From Planctomycetota bacterium (GTDB lineage Bacteria; Planctomycetota; UBA1135; JAKEFM01): a stretch of 41,891 nt of DNA. Shown piece after piece: positions 8,723-15,332 of the stretch; positions within the stretch are counted from its first letter, which is position 1, and each line of letters opens with the position of its first letter. The stretch spans positions 1-41,891 of the forward strand of contig JAKEFM010000152.1 of the NCBI GenBank assembly GCA_022616055.1, given 5' to 3'. Below the pieces are notes generated by a model. That model made no database searches. It had not been told where the DNA came from and saw nothing but the letters and a program-made list of their open reading frames with translations. The translations under genes and the position numbers were made by a program.

Positions 8723-8938
8723 ATGGCCGCGTACCGTCGCCTCTATCGATCGGAGAAGGAGCGGGTCCTCGGCGGGGTCTGCGGCGGGATCGCGGAGAAC
8801 CTGAATCTCGATCCCACGCTCGTCCGCCTGGCCGGGGTCGGGCTCGTCGCGGTCAGCTTCTTCGCGCTCCTCGTCCCCCTCGCCCTCTTCTACGTGGCCT
8901 GCTGGTTCATCATCCCGCCCGAGTCCCGGGTGAAGTGA
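8723..8938 (+). CDS. Small PspC-domain membrane protein
   Basis: A 71-residue protein with the PspC signature: 'RLYRSEKERVLGGVCGGIAE', then NLNLDPTLVRLAG, then one long hydrophobic segment (VGLVAVSFFALLVPLALFYV) and the closing CWFIIPPE. Stand-alone PspC proteins are inner-membrane proteins linked in other bacteria to phage-shock type envelope stress; here no pspA or pspF lies nearby. Its TGA overlaps the GTG start of purH (GTGA), so the two are probably co-transcribed and coupled, an unusual pairing of a membrane protein with a purine enzyme. Confidence 0.9.
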   Translation: MAAYRRLYRSEKERVLGGVCGGIAENLNLDPTLVRLAGVGLVAVSFFALLVPLALFYVACWFIIPPESRVK

Positions 8939-10503
8939 CCGCGCCCCGGATCGAGCGCGCTCTCCTCTCCGTCCACGACAAGCGCGGGATCGTCGACCTC
9001 GCCCGCGGCCTCGCCGCGCTGCGCGTCGAGATCCTCTCGACCGGCGGAACCCGCCGCGCCCTCCAGGAAGCCGGCCTCGCCGTCCGCGAAGTCTCCGAGG
9101 TCACCGGCTTCCCGGAGATGCTCGACGGCCGCGTGAAGACCCTCCACCCGAAGATCCACGCCGGCATCCTCGCCCGCCGCGATCTCCCCGCGCACGCCGC
9201 CGCCCTCGAGGCGCAGGGGATCGGCTGGATCGACCTCCTCGCCGTCAACCTCCACCCCTTCGAGGCGACGGTCTCCCGTCCCGGCGTCTCCCGGGACGAG
9301 GCGATCGAGCAGATCGACATCGGCGGCCCCTCCCTCCTCCGTGCCGCGGCGAAGAACCACGGTTTCGTCGCCTCCCTCGTCGACTCCGACGACTACGGAC
9401 CGCTCCTGGAAGAACTCCGGACGAACGACGGGAGGATCTCCGAGCCGACCCGCCGCCGCCTCGCGGCGAAGGCCTTCCGCGCGACGGCCGCCTACGACGC
9501 GGCGATCGCGGCCTGGCTCTCCCACGAGCAGGGCGACCGTTTCCCCGACTTCTGCTCCTTCGCCGGCCGCCGGGTCGCGAGCCTCCGCTACGGCGAGAAC
9601 CCCCACCAGGAGGCCGCGCTCTACCGAGCCGTCCTCGCCTCCGAACCCGGCGTCGCCGGCGGCGAGGTTCTCGGCGGAAAACCGCTTTCCTACAACAACC
9701 TCCTCGACCTCGACGCGGCCTTCGGCCTCGTCCGCGAGTTCGCCGACCCCGCCGCCGTCGTCGTGAAGCACGGCAACCCCTGCGGCGCGGCCTGCTCCCA
9801 GAGCCCCGCTGCGGCCCTCGCCTCGGCCTGGGAGGGCGATCCAGTCTCAGCGTTCGGTTCCGTGATCGGCCTCAATCAGCCCTTCGATCGCGAATGCGCC
9901 GACTTCCTCTGCTCGGAGTCGCGTTTCGTCGAGGCGGTCGTCGCGCCCGCCTTCGCCTCCGACGCCCTCCAGGCGGTGACGACGAAGCCGAAGTGGGGGC
10001 AGAACCTCCGCTCCGTCCGCACCTCCTTCGATCCCCCCCCTCCCTCGCGGGTCGACCTCCGCCCGATCTCCGGCGGGTTCCTCCTCCAGACTCCCGACGA
10101 CCGCGTCGAGACCGCCTCCGATCTCAAGGTCGTCACGAAGCGCGCCCCGACCCCCGCCGAGGTCGACGCCCTCCTCTTCGCGGCCACCGTCGCGAAGCAT
10201 GTCCGCTCGAACGCGATCGTCCTCGCCCGGGGCCGCACCGTCGTCGGGGTCGGCGCCGGCCAGATGAGCCGCGTCGACGCCGTCCGTCTCGCGATCGCGA
10301 AGGCGGGTCCCCGCACGAAGGGCTCCGTCCTCGCCTCGGACGCCTTCTTCCCCTTCCCCGACGGGGTCGAGGAGGCGGTTGCCGCCGGCGTCGCCGCGAT
10401 CCTCCAGCCGGGGGGATCCGTGCGCGACGCCGAGTCGATCGCCGCCGCGGACCGCGCGGGCGCCGCGATGGTCTTGACGGGCGTCCGCCACTTCCGGCAC
10501 TAG
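8935..10503 (+). CDS. purH: Bifunctional AICAR transformylase / IMP cyclohydrolase
   Basis: A 522-residue enzyme for the last two steps of IMP synthesis. The N-terminal MGS-like cyclohydrolase domain shows RALLSVHDKRGIVDLARGL, LSTGGT and DGRVKTLHPKIHAGIL. The C-terminal transformylase domain shows VVVKHGNPCG (K278, H279 at the active site), VGAGQMSRVDAVRLA and DAFFPFPDGVEEA, and the protein ends in the typical VLTGVRHFRH. The GTG start at 8935 lies in the 4-nt overlap with the PspC gene. It looks complete and functional. Immediately after its TAG the sequence turns into the pseudogene cluster. Confidence 0.97.
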   Translation: MTAPRIERALLSVHDKRGIVDLARGLAALRVEILSTGGTRRALQEAGLAVREVSEVTGFPEMLDGRVKTLHPKIHAGILARRDLPAHAAALEAQGIGWIDLLAVNLHPFEATVSRPGVSRDEAIEQIDIGGPSLLRAAAKNHGFVASLVDSDDYGPLLEELRTNDGRISEPTRRRLAAKAFRATAAYDAAIAAWLSHEQGDRFPDFCSFAGRRVASLRYGENPHQEAALYRAVLASEPGVAGGEVLGGKPLSYNNLLDLDAAFGLVREFADPAAVVVKHGNPCGAACSQSPAAALASAWEGDPVSAFGSVIGLNQPFDRECADFLCSESRFVEAVVAPAFASDALQAVTTKPKWGQNLRSVRTSFDPPPPSRVDLRPISGGFLLQTPDDRVETASDLKVVTKRAPTPAEVDALLFAATVAKHVRSNAIVLARGRTVVGVGAGQMSRVDAVRLAIAKAGPRTKGSVLASDAFFPFPDGVEEAVAAGVAAILQPGGSVRDAESIAAADRAGAAMVLTGVRHFRH

Positions 10504-10636
10504 GGCGCCCCCTGCGCTGGACTTCCACGCCGCCACCATCCCCCGCACGATCCTCGACCCGCAAGGCCGTCAGCCCGTACTCACCAAGTCCACAGGTAGG
10601 GGCTACCCAGGTGAGGATCCGGCGGCCGAAGGGGCA

Positions 10637-10725
10637 GTCGTCTAGTTCCCCGCGATCGCCGGGGTCATCGCGTCCCCCCCTCCCCCCGGGGGGAGGGGGG
10701 CTTCTCCGCGGTCGGGCTAGACGAC
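10637..10725. repeat. Inverted repeat GTCGTCTAG / CTAGACGAC
   Basis: The 9-bp arm at 10637-10645 is repeated inverted at 10717-10725. Each arm contains one of the two amber codons of the ATPase pseudogene within its CTAG. The arms flank the G/C palindrome at 10675-10700, though the centres differ by about 6 bp. It could be the trace of a small palindromic insertion or a chance pair; the arms are short. Confidence 0.45.
10675..10700. repeat. 26-bp perfect G/C palindrome
   Basis: Six C, one T and six C are followed without spacer by six G, one A and six G. It falls between the FPAIAGV and PRSG motifs of the decayed ATPase, where family members need only a couple of residues, so it looks like inserted DNA. 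It could form a cruciform or strong hairpin, and it is also a place where assembly or sequencing error is plausible. Confidence 0.7.
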
Positions 10726-10840
10726 GCTCTGTCGGGGGGCCTTCCCCCACAAGCCCTGCGCGAACCTCGAGCTCCCCGACGTCCGGGAGTTCGCCCTCTC
10801 CGACCCCCGCGGCTTCCTCGCGCGGTTCCCCGAGGGGGCC

Positions 10841-11173
10841 GTCCTCGACGTCGACCTCCGGGGAGTGTGCAAGAACGGCCGGCTGACGACGAACCGCTGG
10901 GGGCTGCGGGGCGGGGAGCCGCCGCAGGAGTGGGAGGCGTGGGACACCTGGGTGACGATCGGCGGCAGCACGACCCCGTGCGTCTACCTCGACGACGAGA
11001 AGACCTGGCCCCACCTCATCCAGCAGCGACTGCGGGAGCGGAATCCGCGGCCCTGGGTCGGCAACGGCGGAATCCACGGCCAGACGACGCGGGCCCACCT
11101 GGTGTTCGTGGGCAGGGTCGTGCGGGCGATCCGCCCCGACGCGGTGGGGTGCTTCCTCGGCGTCGACGACTTC
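10841..11173 (+). pseudogene. Internal fragment of an SGNH-hydrolase gene, fused to the ATPase remnant
   Basis: From GTCCTCGACGTCGACCT onward the sequence matches the intact SGNH gene beginning at 14378, at roughly 80% nucleotide identity by eye, including identical stretches of about 30 bp. The translated fragment keeps GRLTTNRWGLRG, TIGGST (the nucleophile block), LDDEKTWPHLIQQRLRER, NGGIHGQTTR and a degraded GVDD block. It lacks the signal peptide and everything after block III, including the catalytic Asp-His. Past 11173 the frame runs into unrelated sequence and stops at 11233. The shared GTCCT.GACGTCGACCT at the join suggests recombination through microhomology. The open frame of 122 codons from GTG 10865 is unlikely to make a functional enzyme. 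Confidence 0.85.
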
Positions 11174-11205
11174 TCCCCGAGGAAGGAGGAGTCCCGGATC
11201 GACTT

Positions 11206-11242
11206 TGGATATAAGTCCAGGAAAAGGTTATAAATTTGGACC
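11206..11242 (+). promoter_or_regulatory. AT-rich upstream region of ATPase copy 2
   Basis: Between the SGNH remnant and the ATG at 11243 the base composition drops sharply. The stretch contains TATAAG (11210-11215) and TTATAAATTT (11228-11237), with TGGA / TCCA / TGGA elements forming imperfect dyads that end at the start codon. It is probably a promoter/operator with a very short or absent leader. Exact -35/-10 assignment is not possible by eye. Confidence 0.45.
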
Positions 11243-12418
11243 ATGATCTCCCGCCTTCTCGACCTGCGCGCGCGCCTCGGCGAGGGGAGATCCGCCTTCC
11301 TCTTCGGACCCCGCGGAGTCGGAAAGACCACGCTGGCGAGGGAGTTCCTCTCCCGGCAGGGCCGCTCCCGGACGGTCGACCTGCTGAACCTCGACACATG
11401 CCGGCGCTACCTGACCGACCCCGGCCTGTTCCGGAGCGAGCTGGAGCACGAGATCCGCCCGGGGGGGAGGCTCACGGTCCTCGTCGACGAGGTCCAGAAG
11501 CTCCCCTCCCTCCTCGACGAGGTCCACTACCTGATCGAGAGGCACAAGGGGAAGGTCCGGTTCCTGCTCACGGGCTCGAGCGCGAGGAAGCTCAAGCGGG
11601 GCGGGGCGAATCTCCTCGCCGGACGGGCCTGGAACCTCCGGCTCCACCCGCTTTGCGCCCGGGAGGTCGACCTCGACCTCCACCGCGCGCTCCGGTTCGG
11701 AACCCTTCCCTCCGTCTACCTCGAGGACCCCTCGCCCGCTCCGACCCTCAAGGCCTACGTCGACACCTATCTCAAGGAGGAGGTCTTCCAGGAGGCCCTT
11801 GTCCGCCGGACGGAGAGCTTCGTCCGCTTCCTCGACGTCGCCGGGCAGCAGAACGGGGAGCCCGCGAACTTCTCGCGGATCGCGCGGGACTCGGGCGTCA
11901 GCGTGAAAACCGCCCAGGAGTACTTCTCCATCCTGGTCGACACCTTGATCGCGTTCCGGATCGACGGGTGGTCCCACTCGGTCCGCAAGCAGCTCCGGCA
12001 GGCGCCCAAGTTCTACCTCTTCGACTGCGGAATCCTGAACGCCGTCCGCGGCGAGCTCGAGGCCGACCTCAAGCCCGCGAGCTTCCGCTACGGCAGGCTC
12101 TTCGAGACCTTCCTCGTCGGCGAGGTCGCGCGGCTCAACGACTACCTCGATCGGGGCTGCCGGCTGTTCTACTGGAGGACGAACACCGGCCAGGAGGTGG
12201 ATCTCGTTCTCTCCCGGGGGTCCTCGGACCGGCCGGTCGCCGTCGAGATCAAGTCGCGCCCGGACCCGCAGGAGTCCGACGTCCGTGGCCTCCTCGCCTT
12301 CGCCTCGGAGAACCCGCGGGCGGAGCTCCTCTGCCTCTGCCGCACCCCCCACGCCTACTCCTTCGGAAAGGTGAAGGTCCTCCCCTGGAAGGAGGGCCTG
12401 GAGAGGATCTTCGCCTGA
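11243..12418 (+). CDS. AAA ATPase with DUF4143 C-terminal domain (copy 2)
   Basis: A 391-residue protein with Walker A GPRGVGKTT (K28), Walker B VLVDEVQK (D82, E83), sensor LLTGSSARKLKRGG, a 'YVDTYLKEEVFQEAL' helix typical of the family, a winged-helix segment (NFSRIARDSGVSVKTAQEYF) and the C-terminal nuclease-like signature E318-x-D320 ... E335-I-K337 (VAVEIKSR). It is complete and has no internal stop. It starts immediately after the ATPase/SGNH chimera and is preceded by AT-rich DNA. Compared with copies 1 and 3 only the motifs are conserved, so these are independent acquisitions or old paralogues. Substrate and biological role are not known. Confidence 0.88.
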   Translation: MISRLLDLRARLGEGRSAFLFGPRGVGKTTLAREFLSRQGRSRTVDLLNLDTCRRYLTDPGLFRSELEHEIRPGGRLTVLVDEVQKLPSLLDEVHYLIERHKGKVRFLLTGSSARKLKRGGANLLAGRAWNLRLHPLCAREVDLDLHRALRFGTLPSVYLEDPSPAPTLKAYVDTYLKEEVFQEALVRRTESFVRFLDVAGQQNGEPANFSRIARDSGVSVKTAQEYFSILVDTLIAFRIDGWSHSVRKQLRQAPKFYLFDCGILNAVRGELEADLKPASFRYGRLFETFLVGEVARLNDYLDRGCRLFYWRTNTGQEVDLVLSRGSSDRPVAVEIKSRPDPQESDVRGLLAFASENPRAELLCLCRTPHAYSFGKVKVLPWKEGLERIFA

Positions 12419-12687
12419 TCCGGGCGGGGTCGGGGAATCCCCCCGATCCCTTCCGCCAGGCGGAGGCCTCCCCGTTCAGGGAAAGCGGAGTCGACCTCCC
12501 GCCCCCTCGCGAACCGGCGAGGGTCGCCTCGCTCGCCGAGGACGAGAGCCGGGCGTTCGGGGCGACCTTCGACGTGATGTTCCGCCGGGCCCGGTGAGAG
12601 TCTGGGCAACTTTCGGGCGTCGTCGCCGCGATCGGGCCCGGATGCCCCGCCGCCGACCACGGGAGCGGGCGGAGGATGTGGTTGTAG
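12419..12687. other. Gene-free spacer after ATPase copy 2
   Basis: The plus-strand frames here are open but have non-specific Arg/Pro/Ser-rich content, and I recognise no domain, repeat or RNA gene. GC stays high until about 12680, where it falls into the dyad-rich region before copy 3. Confidence 0.5.
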
Positions 12688-12732
12688 ATTCCGGTAAGCC
12701 GGAATTGACTCATGAGTTATTTCTGGCTAGCC
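12688..12732. promoter_or_regulatory. Three dyads upstream of ATPase copy 3
   Basis: Within 45 bp lie a stem-loop ATTCCGG-TAAG-CCGGAAT (12688-12705), the perfect palindrome ACTCATGAGT (12708-12717) and the palindrome GGCTAGCC (12725-12732). The last is 15 bp before the ATG at 12748. The region is A/T-richer than its surroundings. This is a plausible operator/promoter cluster, analogous in position to the palindrome of copy 1, but the sequences differ. Function is inferred. Confidence 0.5.
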
Positions 12733-12747
12733 TGAATTTCCACTGGC

Positions 12748-13893
12748 ATGGACCGCCGGGTCGACCGCTACCTCGCCCTGCCCGTGAAGGAGGACCTCTC
12801 CCGAAAGATGGTCTTCGTGGGGGGGCCGCGCCAGGTGGGGAAGACGACCTTCGCCCTCACCTTCCTCCGGGACGGCCACACGCGACACCCGGCCTACCTC
12901 AACTGGGACTTCCCCGAGCACCGCCGGAGCGTGCTGCGGGCCGAGCTTCCGCCCCGGGAGCCCCTGGTGATCCTGGACGAGGTGCACAAGTACGCCCGGT
13001 GGCGCAACCTCCTCAAGGGATGGTTCGACCGCTACGGTCCCGAGGTCCGGTTCCTCGTCACCGGCTCCGCCCGGCTCGACCATTATCGGAAGGGAGGAGA
13101 CTCCCTCCAGGGCCGCTACCACTACTTCCGCCTCCACCCCTTCTCGCTGCGCGAGGTCCGCTCCCGGCCCTCGGCTTCCGATGCCCGGGACCTCCTCCGC
13201 TGGGGAGGTTTCCCGGAGCCCTTCCTGGGGCAGAGCGACCGGCTCTGGCGGCGCTGGCAGGCCGAGCGCCTCCAGCGGGTGGTTCACGAGGACTTGCGGG
13301 ACCTCGAGCGGGTGCGCGAGGTGAGCCTGATCGAACTACTCCTGGAAGCCCTCCCGAGCCGGGTCGGCTCGCCCCTCTCGGTGCAGAGCCTGCGCGAGGA
13401 CCTCGGCGTCTCCCACGAAGCCGTCGAGCGCTGGCTCACGATCCTCGAGAACCTCTACGTCTGCTTCCGGATCCCCCCCTACGGGGCGCCCCGGATCCGC
13501 GCGGTGAGGAAGGAGCGCAAGCTCTACTTCTGGGACTGGTCCCAGGCTCCCGAAGGCGGAGCGCGATTCGAAAACCTCGTCGCCTCCCAGCTCCTCAAGT
13601 ACTGCCACTTCGTCGAGGACTCCGAGGGCTACCGCATGGAACTGCGTTTCCTGCGCGACACGGACAGGCGCGAGGTCGACTTCGTCGTCCTGCGGGATCG
13701 CCGTCCCCTGTTCGCCGTCGAGTGCAAGTCGGGGGAGAGGCAGGTCCCCGCGGCCATCGAGTACTTTCGGCGCCGGACGCCCATCCCGAGGTTTTTCCAG
13801 GTGCATCTGGGAGAGAAGGACTTCGGCTCGGCGGAGAGGACCGCCCGGGTACTCCCGTTCCACGCCTTCTGCGAAGAGACGGAGATGCCCTGA
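12748..13893 (+). CDS. AAA ATPase with DUF4143 C-terminal domain (copy 3)
   Basis: A 381-residue protein with Walker A GGPRQVGKTT (K32), Walker B LVILDEVHK (D77, E78), sensor LVTGSARLDHYRKGG, the region RYHYFRLHPFSLREV, a winged-helix stretch (SVQSLREDLGVSHEAVERWL) and the C-terminal signature E309-V-D311 ... E325-C-K327 (FAVECKSGE). It is complete. The RYHYFRLHPFS and 'RDTDRREVDFVVLRDRRPLF' parts place it in a different subgroup from copy 2, although they are neighbours. The start follows a run of three palindromic elements. Role unknown, as for the other copies. Confidence 0.88.
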   Translation: MDRRVDRYLALPVKEDLSRKMVFVGGPRQVGKTTFALTFLRDGHTRHPAYLNWDFPEHRRSVLRAELPPREPLVILDEVHKYARWRNLLKGWFDRYGPEVRFLVTGSARLDHYRKGGDSLQGRYHYFRLHPFSLREVRSRPSASDARDLLRWGGFPEPFLGQSDRLWRRWQAERLQRVVHEDLRDLERVREVSLIELLLEALPSRVGSPLSVQSLREDLGVSHEAVERWLTILENLYVCFRIPPYGAPRIRAVRKERKLYFWDWSQAPEGGARFENLVASQLLKYCHFVEDSEGYRMELRFLRDTDRREVDFVVLRDRRPLFAVECKSGERQVPAAIEYFRRRTPIPRFFQVHLGEKDFGSAERTARVLPFHAFCEETEMP

Positions 13894-14233
13894 GGGTCGG
13901 GGAAGTCGAGGATCCTTCGGCAGCCGCGCGGGCGAGCTCCCGGGGGCGGTAGGTTGTCGTTTTCGTGCGGAGGGTGGCGTCAAGATGACCTGTTCAAGTG
14001 GTCAATCCTGACAACGCCCGGGAGTGCCCTCCCCGAGCCCCGTGCCGCGGCAGCGCGCCAGGGGCGTCGTCCGCCTCGGTCGCCGGCCGATCCGAGGATT
14101 CGCGTGCTCCCGGCTACCTCCGGAGGCTCGGCTCCATCGGTGTCCGGGTCCCCCACGAGTCGGGAGGAACCAACGTTCCGAGCCAGAGGGACCGGCTTCT
14201 CGACGCGCTCCGAGTCGGGATAGGCTCCCTTCC
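13894..14233. other. Gene-free spacer between ATPase copy 3 and the SGNH hydrolase
   Basis: No coding region, RNA gene or clear repeat is recognised. The SGNH frame stays open upstream to 14024, but the translation there is Arg/Pro/Ser-rich with no signal peptide, so I treat it as non-coding. It contains a small A/T-richer patch around 13950-14010 (TTGTCGTTTTCGTG, CAAGTGGTCAATCC) that could hold a promoter. Confidence 0.45.
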
Positions 14234-15328
14234 TTGAATCCCCGCGGGCGGAAGGTCGCGGCGCGCGTCGCCCTCGTCCTCGCTTCCCTCCTCCTCGCCC
14301 TCGAGGTCGGCGCGAGGCTCTTCGCCCCGGCGAGCGTCTTCACGCCCCTCCTCCCTCTCTACCCCCAGGTGAAGGCGGTCCTAGACGTCGACCTTCGCGG
14401 CGTCTCCCGGCATGGCCGGCTGACGACGAACCGCTGGGGGCTTCGAGGCGAGGAGCCGCCCGAGGACTGGGACGCGTGGGAGACCTGGATCGCCGTCGGC
14501 GGGAGCGCGACCCAGTGCTTCTACCTCGACGACGAGAAGACCTGGCCCCACCTCCTCCAGCAGCGCCTGCGGGAGCGGGATCCGAGGACCTGGATCGGCA
14601 ACGGCGGGATCGACGGCCAGACGACGCGCTCCCACCTCGTCTTCCTGGACAAGGTCGTCCGCGTCCTCCATCCGGACGCCGTCCTCCTCCTCCTCGGCGT
14701 GAACGATCTCACCCTCTCGATCTGCGAGGACCTCCGGCTCTTCGGGAGCCCGCACGATCGGGCGATGTGGCCCGAGGACTCCTGGAGGATGCGGCTCTTC
14801 CGCTGGAGCCGGCTCTTCCAGCTCGGCTACCGCTGGAGCGCCGTCCTCTCGGAGGACGTCCTCCTCGTCCGGGCCGCCCACCGCACCTACGAGCCGAGGC
14901 CCCTCGGGCCGGACCCGACGCCCCTCCCCGCCGACCTCCGCGAGATCCTCCCGGGGCTCCCGGAGTTCCGCTCGAACCTGAAGGCGCTGATCGACTCCGG
15001 GCGCGACATGGGAGTCCGGACCGTCTTCGTCACCCAGCCGATCCTCTTCGCGGACGCGGAGCCCTGGCGCGGGATCGAGGGGGAGTTCTTCTGGATCCGG
15101 AGGCAGATCGGCCGGTTCTCCGCCGCGGACCTGCGGAGGATGCTCGACGTCTTCAACCGGGAGACGGTCGAGGTCTGCCGGGCGAATGCGGTCCCCTGCT
15201 TCGACCTCGCCGCGGAGGTCCCCTCGAGCGAGGAGTTCTACTACGACCCCGCCCACTTCACGGAGAAAGGTGCGGCCCTCGTCGCGGACAAGGTCGCGGC
15301 CTTCCTCGCGGAGAGGTCGGGACGCTGA
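14234..15328 (+). CDS. Membrane-anchored or exported SGNH/GDSL-type hydrolase
   Basis: A 364-residue protein from a TTG at 14234, chosen because it opens straight into a signal/anchor sequence (KVAARVALVLASLLLALEV); an upstream in-frame start at 14024 adds only low-complexity residues. Blocks of the family are present: IAVGGSATQC (nucleophile Ser), NGGIDGQTTR (Gly block), LLGVNDL (Asn block) and YYDPAHFTEKGA (Asp-x-x-His). It likely hydrolyses an ester or acyl group outside the cytoplasm; related proteins include acyl-carbohydrate esterases, but the substrate cannot be told. A partial copy of this gene lies at 10841-11173, so the locus was duplicated. It is convergent with the toroid gene, with only 4 bp between the stops. 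Confidence 0.82.
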   Translation: MNPRGRKVAARVALVLASLLLALEVGARLFAPASVFTPLLPLYPQVKAVLDVDLRGVSRHGRLTTNRWGLRGEEPPEDWDAWETWIAVGGSATQCFYLDDEKTWPHLLQQRLRERDPRTWIGNGGIDGQTTRSHLVFLDKVVRVLHPDAVLLLLGVNDLTLSICEDLRLFGSPHDRAMWPEDSWRMRLFRWSRLFQLGYRWSAVLSEDVLLVRAAHRTYEPRPLGPDPTPLPADLREILPGLPEFRSNLKALIDSGRDMGVRTVFVTQPILFADAEPWRGIEGEFFWIRRQIGRFSAADLRRMLDVFNRETVEVCRANAVPCFDLAAEVPSSEEFYYDPAHFTEKGAALVADKVAAFLAERSGR

Positions 15329-15332
15329 GCGC

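Larger units (their letters stand above)
10538..10858 (+). pseudogene. Decayed DUF4143-type ATPase, 5' part (copy 4, inactivated)
   Basis: One reading frame starting at ATC 10538, where an ATG would be expected, gives IPRTILDP (the family's usual MIPRT.LDP opening), later FPAIAGV, then PRSG-stop-TTL at 10706-10729, then PHKPCANLELPDVREF and ALSDPRGFLARFPEGAVLD. These are the recognisable N-terminal, Walker A, post-Walker and Walker B segments of a DUF4143 ATPase, all in the same frame. Two amber codons interrupt it: TAG 10643-10645 and TAG 10718-10720. The second sits exactly at the Walker A lysine (GK changed to G-stop). About 20 extra codons separate the first two motifs and about 10 the next two. 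At LD the sequence switches to SGNH-hydrolase DNA. No intact copy in the window is its close parent. Confidence 0.75.

Noticed and set aside
14024..14233. Longer N-terminus for the SGNH hydrolase
   Set aside because: The extra 70 residues are Arg/Pro/Ser-rich and precede the signal anchor; the TTG at 14234 fits better.
10504..14233. Insertion sequence or integron in the rearranged region
   Set aside because: No transposase, integrase or terminal inverted repeats with target duplications were found; the rearrangement looks recombinational.
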